A DNA stretch of 64,000 bases. Origin: Capniomyces stellatus. Taxonomy: Eukaryota > Kickxellomycota > Harpellomycetes > Harpellales > Legeriomycetaceae. Each line of letters opens with the position of its first letter. Within the stretch, counting starts at the first letter, position 1. Shown piece by piece: positions 10,055 to 24,134 of this stretch. The translations under genes were made by a program, and so were the position numbers. The stretch is from contig LUVW01000034.1 in assembly GCA_001661515.1 (NCBI GenBank), positions 62,001 to 126,000 of the forward strand, read 5' to 3'. The notes under the pieces were generated by a model. It was not told where the DNA came from and made no database searches. It was given only the letters and a program-made list of their open reading frames with translations.

Positions 10055-13000
10055 TCAAAAGAACTGGCTGCATAGATTTATATATGTGCATTTATGGAAA
10101 AAGTTCATACTATTGATATACCTGGCACCGGCCTAGAGCAGTTACAGCAAAAACAAACAAAAGTAAGAAGAAGAAAAAATTAAACAGGATCAGCAAATGC
10201 TTAAAACACAGAAAACAAGACAATTAGATCAGATATAAACATAGTAGACAGGTGGTAAAGCTTACCAAGTTGGACTCGATGCGTCTAAACAGATTGACGG
10301 TTTGATACTTTATTTTGGCATTAGGGTGGTATAGGCCACAGACGAGGGGCGATAGGCCGCCGTTTGTCTGGGGCAAAAAGGACAGAAGCATGGTGACTTG
10401 TTCGTCAGTTACAAATAGATCAGACAGCAGGGTAAACAAAGCCTCGGCCTCAACATCGTCTAGATTTGAGCCGTCGCGTAGCCGACTGATAATGACGTTC
10501 AGATCGGTTGTAGTAACAGGGTACGAGTTTCTCATCCTTTGTACATCCCGGATCGCGTCGTAGTAGGCAATTGTGTTTAAAAAACCCTCTATCCTTCCTT
10601 GGTTGATTTGGAGCTCTTTGTGGGCATTATTTGAGTCAAAAAACGAGGTTTCCGATAAGTGCGATACTATGGCCTGGCTGTACCCGTAAAACAGCTGTTG
10701 CGGCTGGACTGAGCTGGGAGAAGCCGAGTTTTCAACGTCATTCGCCGTGGACTTGTCGTTCATTTTTTTAGCCATATTGCTTAGCTTTTGCCTTTCTGAC
10801 AATTGGGACTGAAGGTTGGTAGATGGATTTGGATTTGGCGCAAAGAAAAGCCTGGACGAGCCGTAGCACTCGTTTTCATACAGTGACACTAAAGAGACAA
10901 AATTGCGGATATATTGTTCAAACTTTCCTCGAATTGCTATTTCCCCGTAATGCTTGTCAATCGAATAGTATAGCTACAGTCCAGTTTTATCACACCGGGT
11001 TAAACTGAAATTCAGTAGACTTTTAGGCACGTGAATCAACAATAATAACAATAACAATATTATTGTTATCGTATAATGTAGTAGAGTAAAAATAAATAAA
11101 AAAAAGTGTAAATGAGCGCGTGAAACTTACATCGTTAATGAAGTCCTGGTCATAGTTGGTTGATCTATCTGACTTTGAGTCACGCATATTGATCCTTGAG
11201 CTCTGCATCAGTCCACCATCGATGCTCCGGTTAGAAAAGTCATTCTCGCCACGCACCTTGTTCAAATTTTGCTGCTGTATCAAGTGCGAACTGACTGTAA
11301 TCTTGCCTGTGTTTATATTGCACAATACATCCCACCACTGAGGCCTATCCTCAAATGCTGGATTCGTAACCCCGGCAATATACCCAGGACTATCAACATA
11401 GAAATAAATATATAAATAAATAAATAAACAATCAATCAATCAATATATATATATAAACAATCAATATAAACAATCAATATAAATATAAATAAAGAAATAT
11501 TGATTTCAAAATCAAAGTCAACACAGACCCGTGCAACACGGTTTATTGCTACTACTTACACTTTAAGCAAGTTGTCAAGCGATGTGAGGTTGGAGTACGG
11601 AAAAGTCCGGTGCTTGAATCCCTTCAGCACATTCCCACCTCCACTTCCCATCACTACAGCCGCAAGAACAAAGTTTGCAACCTCTCCTGCCGGCATGTTA
11701 TGGCCTAGGAACACTATTCTTTTCTCTGTCAACATTGCATTTAGCAATATGATAATCGAGTTTACCGGCCCATTCCCAACGTCCAAATGCGGATGGTTGG
11801 CTCTTATCCCTGATGGGTTTCCTCCCCCAAACTTGCTCAAAAGCTTAATTACTGACAACTATGATTCGCCACATATTTATCAATTTATTATCAGCACACA
11901 AAGCAACGTAACACCAAACACTGACAGTAGCTAGACACCAAATTTTCTCATACAAACGCATTTGTTTTGCATTTCCGTTTTATTTGTGTCTTATTTTAAC
12001 CTATCCAAACGCCTCCTTGCCACTTACATCTCCAACCTCTTCGGAAAACGACGTTAAAGATATTCGAACTGGTAGCTTTACACCCTGGTATAGTATTTTA
12101 GTGTCATAGTATCTCCGATCCTTGCTTTTGTTTTTGTAGTAATTCTGCATATCTGCTGCCGTGAAATTTGCTCTATTCCCACTAGACTATATAAACACAC
12201 TACTATCATCATTTTTTCCTTTCTTTTCTTTTTCTTCTTCATCACAATAACAACAGCTACATTGGTATCAATTTTAATCACACTAGCCTACTAATTCTTC
12301 TACTAACCATACTTGCCAAGCTGCCGTTCTGGCGTGGCATTTCTGTTATACTTTCGTCCCTAGCCTGTAGCTCAGTATCTGAGAATAATTCCTCGTACAT
12401 GCTTTGATCTTTTGCATATCGCAATATTGTCTTTTCAAAGTGGTTTAGTCTTGGCAGCATGCTTAAGTCCATTGCATTTACCGAATCATACAGCTCCTTT
12501 AATGTCGAAATCTTTGATGATCTATAGTAGCTTTCAAGTGCCAGCAGCAATGTTGGCTATACACAAAGAAGGAAGGAAAAAAATACATTTACTCATATAA
12601 AAAGTTGGCTACAAACACTGATTTTTAATCAGCACTAGTGGCAATCATCATTTCTAACGATGGCTCGATTCTTACCTTAAAAATGTGTATATACGGATAC
12701 CGTGTGCAGATCGCCATTGCTTTTACTACCGCACCTCTATTTATATCATCAAAAGTATTAATAGAATTATAAAAATAAGCCAAATGGGCGACTGTTGGTG
12801 TTTCTGGTGCTGAAACAGCACAGCTAAAATCGCAATCGTGACATTTACATCTCGGTTTGTATAAACACCAACAAAAATACACAAGGTATATACTCTATTT
12901 TACTAAATTACCTTCGTGCCCCTGAATCGTGTTTTGTTCGAACCAGATTTAGCACGTATAATAGTTGATTTTCTTCGTTTTCCAACTCCATGTCGCTACC

Positions 13001-13605
13001 ATTCCTACCAATACTCTTTTCTACTAATAGCTGCTCTGGCGTCTTTTGGCTTAAAAAGAATATCGTCCAATCATTCTCCCTCGTGTGTGCGCCATCAGGC
13101 AACATTAACTCTGCTAGCCATCTACTCGAATTCAAAAGGGATCAGGCGTTATTTCAGCTGTGTCGATATTGGTGCAAATCTATTTAAATTGCTAACGTTG
13201 GATAGGCGTAAACCTTTAAGCCAGCTTATCCAGGACAAACCGCTGGATTTGCCCCATTCAACAACTTGTTCTTTAAGCTTTAAAGCAAAGCATGTGGAAC
13301 GAATAAATACGTTGTTCCGTGTTTTTCTTTCTTTCTTTCTTCAAGCTCTGGATCAAGACATCTGAGTGCATTATTTTAGCTTGAATACACACTCGCATGT
13401 CTCAACTCTCTGCTCTATCTGATAAAGCTTTATGTTTTTTTTTGCTTTTACAGCTATTTAATGTGTATATTGCTATTGTTGTGTTGAAATGTACTTACGA
13501 CTCATTTTCGCCTGTTGCTGATGGGTACTGATGTTTTAGAACTGAGCCTTCATCAATGTCAAATTCCGCGACTAAAATATAGTCAACATTAGGGACTATC
13601 TCCAT
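10055..13605 (-). CDS. AFI1: Afi1/DENN-type polarity protein (Arf3-interacting family)
   Basis: Nine exons on the minus strand: 13605-13499, 13121-12912, 12736-12676, 12556-12313, 12170-12028, 11858-11560, 11389-11131, 10973-10266 and 10132-10055. Frame is kept across every junction, giving 702 residues. The start [21 protein letters not shown] followed by LKHQYP and [12 protein letters not shown] is the N-terminal docking domain of yeast Afi1. The next exons contain [10 protein letters not shown], a helical [11 protein letters not shown] segment, then [21 protein letters not shown] and [21 protein letters not shown]. These are the conserved core of the fungal 'stabilization of polarity axis' DENN-like domain. 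Afi1 binds Arf3 at the cortex and helps set polarity. The last exon ([14 protein letters not shown]) matches the family C terminus. Intron 4 uses an unusual GAG acceptor two bases after a TAG. Family assignment is firm; the Arf3 partner is inferred. Confidence 0.85.
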
Positions 13606-15664
13606 CGAGCTATCTTGTTGTTGCTAGTTGCTCTGAATTGTTATTGTATTCTAGATTGTTGTTTTTCTTTTCAATTAGCAAGCAAAACTACCATTTATTC
13701 GGCTGAAATCACCAAGGCGAGTTTTTGATGATTGTGTTTTGATTACTTTTATTTTTGAAGTGCTACTATTTAGACAGACTATTTAGATAAACTCTTTAGG
13801 TATTGTTTGGTCTAGCAATTAAAGGTGGTAAAAGTAAAGCGAAGAAACCAGTGTTGTTTTTGTTATTATCTTTGATGTTTATTGCAGTTTTGTATCAATC
13901 ATTAAACATCAATCATCAACTACTCTTTTAATTTTGATTATTGTTTCTCGTTTTACAATAATTCAGTTGCTTTTGTAGAATTCTAAATTGATCAATCGTG
14001 GTTTTACCAATTATATAATGCTACCTTTGTGTTGATTGAAATAGTGTACTTCTACTTAAAACAGTTGGAAGCTACAAACCACTCCACAACTGGGTATGTC
14101 AACGCGTATTTACCGACCATGATCTAGTGTAACTTGAACTTCAATGTCAGTAGTAGGTGTGGAATACATACTGTGATATGGCGCCTTGGTTTAGCTTTGA
14201 CAAGCGTAAACCGTGTTAACAAATCAGTCACTGTCTTGTATGCTATAACCGTCTTTTACAATTTACATGAAGTCTTTCTGCCTTATTAACTTCTCGTTAA
14301 TATTCTACATCACTATTAACTTTTTATTGACATTATCGCTTGTTTTTTTTTTGCAAATAAAGGTACTTTGCAAACAATCTTATTTACCTGAATTTGACCT
14401 TCAACCACAATTTTAGTGTTTACTATTTTAAAATTACTGGCCAAGTTATTGTCGAAACTTTAAAAATTACAAACTATAAACTACACTATAGTGTTGAGAA
14501 TCGCGGTATTTTCAACGTATTACAAACACCTATTCAGGTCTGCCTTTATCCACGCAATCGCTGTTACCTCCAGGCCTTTAAGTTTAAAACAATCACGCTT
14601 TGCCACCAATTTTGTTTGATTTGCTTTACTGGAGCTTTTTGCTACAATACATACTCATGTTCTGTCGCTTTTAAATGCGACCAAGTTCTAGTTTCTAACC
14701 TGTATTCAAACTATATTTCAAATACGAATATAGTTAGAGTCTGTCAAAGCACAAAATGACTCCAAGTGAGCCTAGAAGCACCATTGGTATGAAAAGTAGG
14801 ACCAATGATGTTAGAAAAAAGACCTTTTCAAAATATTCTGCAGCGTTTTTTTTAAAAAAATTAAAGTCAATTACTTAATCAGTCACATAAAACTGGGATG
14901 TTTATTCTTTGGAATCTAGAAGATCAAGGTGTTTAAAAAAGTAATGGTCATTAAACTGCCAACCCGCCAATAAAAACATGCGATTTGTCAATGCATTTAG
15001 ACTGCCAACCAAAAACAGTAACAATATTTGCTCTTTAGTGCCTACAGTCGGGCAATCCGTAGGGTGTGCTTGCTTGGAGATTGTAATTGGAAATTCTCAT
15101 TGTTGGTTAGTAATGTTTGCTTGAACACATGAAAGTAGTAATCCCAGCATTAATAACGAAAAAAGATATCGGGTTCGGTGCCAGTTTTCAAGCGTAAATT
15201 CCTATTGGCTAAAAACAATGAAGAAATAAAGAAAATGGTAGATTAATCAGGTAAGCTAGCACGAATTGATTTGAGGTTTTTTTTTTGTGTTTTATAATAT
15301 CTTTTATAAAAAAAATTTTAATCGATGTAAACCAAATTGCTTTAAAGGATGGCCAACACTGGCCAAACATATTGGAGAGTTTAAAAAGTGTTTAGTCTGG
15401 ATTACAGATTACAAAGGTACACAATAGCCATAACAAAGATGAATCAGAAAGAAGAAAAAAAAGGTGGTTTGTAAGGTATTAAGGTAAGGCGATATAAAAC
15501 AAACTTGTTTTCACCTGATATCATAAAGTAGACTAAACGAGAAAAGTAGATTTAATTTCATTTACTTTTATCATTATTTACTATAGCATAAAAGCAATAA
15601 ATATTATAGTAGTAGTGTAGCGGTAGCTAGGCAAACAAACAAAAACAATCCCTAAAGCAAAGTA
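13606..15664. other. Intergenic region, 2.1 kb
   Basis: This divergent spacer lies between the Afi1-like gene and DAHP synthase. I see AT-rich sequence with no recognisable gene. The 121-codon open frame at 14394-14759 starts with TTG and shows no family or codon pattern. The DAHP synthase promoter should lie in the last few hundred bases. Confidence 0.6.
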
Positions 15665-17758
<2,094 letters not shown>

Positions 17759-18094
17759 ATTGACAGGTTTCTTTCCCAACGACACTGCTACTACTTCCAC
17801 TACTATTATTTTATTTGCGTATTCATAGCCATTTTCATTTCAAATTATTTAATATATTTATATAAACACACCAAAACCACACCGAGTAGACTATTACTTT
17901 TATTTATTTGGTTCCTAATAGAGCAACGAGTACGGACGATCTAATTGATCGAAGGGGTGCTGGCTAATAGAGTTATTAAACATATCAAAATAGCACAGTG
18001 TTTGATATTGTATTTCTTGTTGTATTGATTTTGTTACCAATAAACCACATAAATAATAAAAAAACAAGTGTATCGACAATGACAACACAAGCTG
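17759..18094. other. Intergenic region, 0.34 kb
   Basis: This is a convergent spacer carrying the 3' ends of DAHP synthase (+) and pyroglutamyl peptidase (-). It is AT-rich, with AATAAA-like sequence near 18040-18060. Nothing else is seen. Confidence 0.6.
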
Positions 18095-18739
18095 TTAGAT
18101 ACTGCAAACATGCTCTAAAACTTTATGAATCATTCTGAAAAGCAGGGCATCAGAGGGATTACTATTACCCGGGGGAATGTGGATAAACAACACTTTTTTT
18201 TCACTGTTTGGCGTCCCATCTGCAGTCAGATTTCTTTTAATGCTGCTTAGTGAAATATAATACACAAACTCACACAAATACAATCCCGCATCTTCGCTGG
18301 GGTAGGCAATGTCATAATCACAGTTCACTACTTTCAAGAGTTCCGGGACGTTAAGGTTTGAACACAAAACGTCTATGGTAGAGCCTGGAACAATTCCCAG
18401 TTCTGGGATATCTTTACTGCCTCCATTCCCACACCTTGCGTATATCCCATTTCGCGCTCTGGTCTCAAAAGTGATCATATCAGGGCTTCCTTCGCCAATA
18501 TGGATAACAAAGTCTGTGTTCAGTCCTGTCTCGCTGCTGTGATACTCACACAATACATCGTGAGCCTTTTTGTACTCTACCGGTAGCAGCAAGGTTTGAC
18601 ATTCTGCTCCTTTATCGCCGAATTTAAGAATCGTGTTTTCAAACTTTCGTGCTATTTCCCAGCTCCTGTTGCTCAGCCGCCTAGGTTCCCCAAAAGGCTC
18701 AAATCCAGTTATTAAAACCCTCTTTCTCGTTTTCTCCAT
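18095..18739 (-). CDS. Pyroglutamyl peptidase I (peptidase C15)
   Basis: This single-exon gene encodes 214 residues when started at the ATG at 18739, which gives MEKTRKRVLITGFEPFG, the usual family opening. An in-frame ATG at 18766 would add nine residues. The enzyme removes N-terminal pyroglutamate from peptides in the cytosol. The catalytic triad is readable by family alignment: Glu92 in ITFETRARNGIY, Cys156 in EDAGLYLCEFVYY and His187 in LFIHIPPG. Spacing matches animal PGPEP1 and bacterial Pcp proteins. Eukaryotic-type features include the long loop after the Glu (CGNGGSKDIPELG). The Gly-Phe-Glu-Pro-Phe-Gly motif near the N terminus is invariant in the family. The gene converges on DAHP synthase with no functional link apparent. 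Confidence 0.9.
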   Translation of the reverse strand: MEKTRKRVLITGFEPFGEPRRLSNRSWEIARKFENTILKFGDKGAECQTLLLPVEYKKAHDVLCEYHSSETGLNTDFVIHIGEGSPDMITFETRARNGIYARCGNGGSKDIPELGIVPGSTIDVLCSNLNVPELLKVVNCDYDIAYPSEDAGLYLCEFVYYISLSSIKRNLTADGTPNSEKKVLFIHIPPGNSNPSDALLFRMIHKVLEHVCSI

Positions 18740-20375
18740 ATCCAATAAATAAATAATAAAACTCACCCACTATGGCTGTTCAATTTAGTGTAAGAGTATA
18801 TTTCGCTTAACCAAGTCTTCCAACTTGTTTTGCTGCCATTATCGCTAACATTATTAATTTTAACATTTTGTTTTGCTTTGTTTTTCCATTAAAAAAATCT
18901 CCCTGAACAAACAGATGGAAAGAAATGTCGGATTAATTGCATGTAAATTCTGTGAATACACTTAGTCAGATAATTATCTGATTTGGAGCAAAACTGATGT
19001 AAAGTTTTATCTATTGGGCGGGGTAGTATTGGTGTAAATTGATAGTTAAAGTCGATTTACACATTCTTTATGCAACCAGTGGGTCTATTCGCAAAAAAAA
19101 AAGAAAAAAAAACCCAACAGTTGATGTAACCAGCTGATACAAACAAAAAGTCGGTATTTGTGCCTTTTACCGCTTTTAGCCATCAGTACATCAGTAAGGC
19201 AAAGTCAACCAGTGTTATTTTTTTATGCGAGTAATATGATGTGTTTGGCTGTTTTAAAGCGCATCCCTAGAATATGTGCTGGTTTAAGCGATTTCCAGGA
19301 TACACTGAACGTTAAATGTGTGTTTAAACATTTTAAATTGCTGCTATCAGCTAAACGTTGGAAAAACAATAGCTGGTATTCACAAATTCATTTAAACAAG
19401 AGATCTAAAAAAGTGTAAATACGTTTATAAAATAAAATCAACAAAGTGGGCCAATTAGAACAGATAGAGCATAATAAAATGTTGATTTAAAAGTCATGGA
19501 TTATTTGTCAAAGCTAATAAAAAACAATCAAGAGTTGTATAGTCAAATTTAACCGAGAGTATAAAGTGTGGAAAAGGGAAGCAAGAGTAGATTACAAAAA
19601 GATTTAATTTTTATTCTGTCATTCTATTTTTCAAACAAAAACAATGCATGTAGCTGAGAGTAGTAGTACCCAGTTTGGAGTAAAGCATCAAATACGAATA
19701 TGCTTGATGTGCTGCAGCTAGATTTGTAGGAGTGCAGTGAGTAATTACAACATAATAAAAGGAGATGGGGTGTGGAGAGAGGGTTTAAACGTATTTTGGG
19801 TTGGGGGTCTTGGCTTTGGTCGCCCACTGTAAAATTTGTAAATTTGTATCGAGTTTAAAGTTGGAAAAAAAAATAACTGGAAAAGAAGGAAATTAAATGA
19901 AAAAAAATAAAAGAAATAAGAGTTGGGAAAAAAAAATAAATGTAAAACAAAAAGATAGTTGGTTATAAAAAGAGGTGCAGTTTGGTAAATGGCGAATATT
20001 ATTGTGTTTGTTTACTTTTAAAGAACCAAGACAAATTTACTTGGCCAACTTGAATTTTAATTAAGCGTTTTTTTTTTTTGTTTAGAAAAAATCGGGGTAG
20101 TTTATTAGAGCAAAGCAAGAAAGTAAAGAAATAAAATAGCACAGACTTTAGATTAAAGAATCGTTAGTTTGTTTTTTTTATTTTTATTTTTTAAAAAGAT
20201 TAAAGATTTTGGTTTGTTGGTATAACTGGAATTTATATCAAGACTCAACACAGCTATTTAACACCAGTTATAGTACACTGTTGAACTGTATACAGCAGCA
20301 GCGGTGATAACATTCTTTTAGCAAGCGAAAGCGAAAAAGCCAACACACAGAGATAAACAAACAAGAGTATAACTG
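18740..20375. other. Intergenic region, 1.6 kb
   Basis: This divergent spacer lies between pyroglutamyl peptidase and the CLASP-like gene. It contains A-rich tracts near 19098-19112 and 19865-19940 and T runs near 20068-20078. Open frames at 19158-19418 and 19624-19827 are not supported. Confidence 0.6.
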
Positions 20376-23300
20376 ATGGACTACACAAAGGTAATTTAAA
20401 CAAGATTGATTAACTAGAAAAGTTGTTTGATTCAAGAAGTAGAGGGTTGAAGCCTAGCCTTTGAACCAAAAAAGAGGGGAGGGAAAGAGGGATATGCAAA
20501 ATGATATTGATTTTAATGCTAGAACAACTGAAAGATAAATTGAAAAGTAATGAACGGGCGTAGAAAGTACTAACAAAGATATATGAAATAAAAAAACGAG
20601 TAGTGCGAAAGCGCACGGGATTTGGAAGCAAAGATACAGCCACTGTTGGTTTTGATAGATCAAGAGGAGAAGGAGGATACTTGGAATGGCATAGAGACGG
20701 GTGTAAAGAAGCTAACGCAGCTGATTGAAGCGGGGGGATGGAAATACAATGAGCTATACACCAAAGTGAAGTCGGTATCACCAGCACTGTGTCGTTCAAT
20801 CCACACGGAAAGGACACGGCTGAGTGGAAGCACGGTGGGGATGATAGAGACTATGGCAAGGTGCGGAAGACTTGAGTTTAAAAGTATTGCAGGGCTATTT
20901 GTGCCTGATGTGCTAAAGACGTGTGGGAGAACAAACAAGGTGTTTTCAACGCGTGGAGTAAAGTGTGTTAGCAGTGTGATAAAGAGTTCAAGAACGTTTG
21001 ACCAGCTGCCATTGATTATAGATTTGTGCACAAAAGATCCTAGCAAGATATTGAGGAAGAACGTTGCACAGGTGCTGCTGGTTGCTGTGAACGCAATTGG
21101 AGTAAATTCAGAAAACCTGGAGGGCTTGGATGTAAATAAGGAGAGGGAGGAGGTGGGGATTTATACAGAAAACATAGAGTCAGGGATCAAGTCGGCAATT
21201 GTTGACGCGGATGTGGACGTTCGGTCTACAGCTAGGTTAATCTACCAAGCATATATAGGAAAATACCCGGACAACAAGAATCGGTTGATTGAGAAGCTTG
21301 ACCCGGTTGCTAAAAAGTACTTGAAGATAGATGATGGAGCGGCTAAAGGTGGGCCAAAGGGGCCGATGCAGGGCAGAGCGGGGGTCCGAGGGAACGCGAG
21401 AGTGGGGCTTTTGGCAAATATCAAGAACCGGGTTCCGCTGCAAGCAATAATTGATGGAAATACAAACAGTGGGGATAGCAGCGATGAACGAGCAACAAAA
21501 ACAGTTGCAGTGCGTAAAACACCATCGGTTAGATCTGATGGCAGTGGGAGTGGGAGTGGGCCAGACGAAGCGGGGAGTGCAGCAGGGGCAAGGGGGCCAT
21601 TTAGACAGCAGGGCAGGCAAGTAGCAACTAGCGGAACACTGTTGAATGACGTTGAGAAGCTGCTGAAGCCAGCAACGGGGCCAAAGGCGCAAGGGCAAAG
21701 CCAGCAAGGCTCGGTGGAGAATGGCGGGGACAGCAAGAACGGGGATCAGGTGGCAGAGCATAATATTGGTAAAGAGCAAGTAAGGTTTTCTGAAATTGAG
21801 CAAACAATGAACACAATCAACCAAGTGACCCAGAAGATTTCAAGCACGTCACTTAGGACAGACACAAGCAACCAGGCAGGAAAAGACAAGGAGAAGGACA
21901 AGGAGAAGGAGCAGAATAAGGAGCAAGTAAAACAGGATGATAAAGAGATGGATGTGGATAAGAAAGGAGATATGTGTACTTTTTTTGAGTCAAACCCTGT
22001 AGCATCGACAAAGTCTACGATGCTGCGTAATGCCGCAACAGCGGGGATGACACAAAACTCAGCGGCAAAATCTAACAGCAATGATCAAGGAAGCCAGCCT
22101 AGTGGGTCGAGGTTTTATAACCGGCAAACAGAGGAGAGGTTTACAGGCGTCACAAGAGTCAGACCACAGCAAAACCCAAATAGAGGCGCGATTCGGCCAC
22201 TAGCGAGTGGAGATATGAATGCAAATGTAGGTGGAAATGCACAAGGACAGGGCCAAAATGGATTGGCTGGCAGGGCAGGTGGTGATACTGGGTTTGATAG
22301 AACAGGCACAAGGGCCTATAGAAGTATAGCAAGCAAAGTTCCTATAAACCCAACAGTGTCAAAAGGCACAAACGGACCGAGTTTGGCAGCTTTAAGGATA
22401 AGAGGACAACCAATGAGGAACACGACAAAGATCAACCCCAGCCCCAGTCCCAGCCCCAGCCCCAGTCCAAATCTCAGCCCCAAAACAGCCAACAACCTAG
22501 CTGTTGCCAACAAGCAAGAACCAGAAGCAAAGAGAGCGAGATTTACGGGGCCCAGTTTACCCAAACCAACACCTCAAACCTCAAGCTCAGAGCTAGCCAA
22601 TCCAGTCAGTAGTAACGACGCACACAGCCGTATCAGCAACTCAAGAAACGTGACAACCAGACTTCCGCGACAACGAGAGGCCGACAGCTCAGGAATTCCA
22701 AGCTACCTAAGGGCAACAGCATCGTCGCAAAGACGGCTTTCAATAGCAACAACAACAAGACAGTCGCTGATTAGAGCCCCCACACCAAACTCGATTATAC
22801 CAAAAAGTAACATCAACAAAAGCCAAAGCCAAAGCCAAAGCCAAAGCCAAAGTAACAGCAGAACAGCTAGTCCAGCCAAAGACATGTTTGTACCTCAAAA
22901 CCCCGCACCTGCTCACACCTTAACCAAGCAAATAGACCCTAACCTGATTATCCCCAATCTCAGCCACAAGCCACCAACCACCACCAACCAATTGCAGAGC
23001 ACAGCTGGATCAGACCTGCCAAGGTCCCCAGCATTTTTGAGACTAAACAGCAGTCCTGGCCGCAACGGAGGCCGAAGAGAGTCGTTGCCAGCAGGCAGGA
23101 AGAGGAAGATGGAGGATGTTGCCGAGAAGCCCTTTTTCTCACCAATGCCAAACCCCAAGTCCAAGCCTGCTGGTGTCCTCGTTACCAAGTCTGACTTTCT
23201 TGCGTTAGATTCCGGCTCTACCGCAACCACCGAACTTGCCATTTCTGCCGACTCGAGTGCCAATTCTGAGTCCAGGCCCAATATCGAGTCTGATAGGATC

Positions 23301-23765
23301 GACCTGAGTGTTGGTCATGGGACCTCTGGACCGAGCAGCCAGAGCAATATAAGCTCCAGAGCTGAAGCCAAGATCCAGCTCCAACCAACTCCTACGAATG
23401 TCCAACAAGACTTGCTGCCCTCGCAAAATCTCAACTCCACCCAACCCGAAACTTCTACCCCAGGATCAACATTCGCTGCACAGGCAATTGCCATCACATT
23501 AAATACTGCCATGCCTATTATAAACTCTATCAGTATAATCGACAACCAGGCTGTGATATCCAATACCAACACCAGTGCCAACGCCAATACTGATAATAAT
23601 TATGACACCGCTCGTACTGCTGGTAGTGCTGGTAGTGATACTGGCAACTCAAACATGGACATTGATATTATGCAGGCCTCTTCGTCTGCAATCACTATTG
23701 GCTCTGTTGCTTCCGGCCCTATTGCAATGATTGGAGTCTCTCAGTCTTCTGGCGGGCAATTATAA
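20376..23765 (+). CDS. CLASP-type microtubule-binding protein with one TOG-like domain
   Basis: There are two exons. The first, 20376-20390, codes only MDYTK; the second is 20604-23765. The total is 1058 residues. Residues about 15-245 form a HEAT-repeat array of the CLASP_N (TOG) type: LEAKIQPLLVLID, LSGSTVGMIETMARCGR, FSTRGVKCVSSVI, LRKNVAQVLLVA and DVDVRSTARLIYQAY followed by KLDPVAKKYL. CLASPs bind tubulin and stabilise microtubules at plus ends, spindle midzone and kinetochores. The rest is disordered: Ser/Asn/Gln-rich, Lys/Glu-rich near 420-450, with SP dipeptide repeats near residue 610 and SQ repeats near 740. Two SxIP motifs, SGIP at about 700 and SIIP at about 733, fit binding to EB1. 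No second TOG domain or C-terminal CLIP-binding domain is visible, unlike longer CLASPs. Family confidence is good; the exact role is inferred. Confidence 0.8.
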
Positions 23766-24134
23766 TCCATTTTATATATATATATATATTTTTTATACAT
23801 TTTTTTTCATTCTCTCTTTGTTATTTTCCTTCTCCCTCTCCCTCTTCCTATCACTTTTTTCTACTTTTTTTTTTTTTTTACCCCCATTCATTTTACCTAT
23901 TGACCTTTTATTTAATTTTAGCCAACTTAACACTACTGCTTGAAAACCAACCCTAACAACGTCTACATTAAAAAAACCTTGTTTACTCTTTATTTTTTCA
24001 TTTTTTTTTTTCTTTTTGAGCCAAGTGCTCTTGACAATAACTAAATAAGCCAAACATATATTAATAATTTATTAGATCAATAAACCCAATTTTATAAAAA
24101 ATAATAATAATAGCGTAGTCACTCAACAACACAA
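23766..24134. other. Intergenic region, 0.37 kb
   Basis: This convergent spacer is strongly pyrimidine-rich on the plus strand (T and CTTT tracts 23795-23880), with poly-T at 23866-23879 and 24001-24011. It probably contains the 3' ends of both flanking genes. Confidence 0.6.

Noticed and set aside
10224..13135. Reading the Afi1 region as several separate small genes
   Set aside because: All pieces join in frame through good splice sites into one 702-residue protein with conserved order of Afi1 blocks.
14394..14759. 121-codon open frame in the Afi1-DAHP synthase spacer
   Set aside because: It starts with TTG and has no homology, domain or composition typical of genes in this window.
21237..23587. 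Minus-strand open frames of 60-195 codons
   Set aside because: They are antisense to the low-complexity part of the CLASP-like gene; none has a domain.
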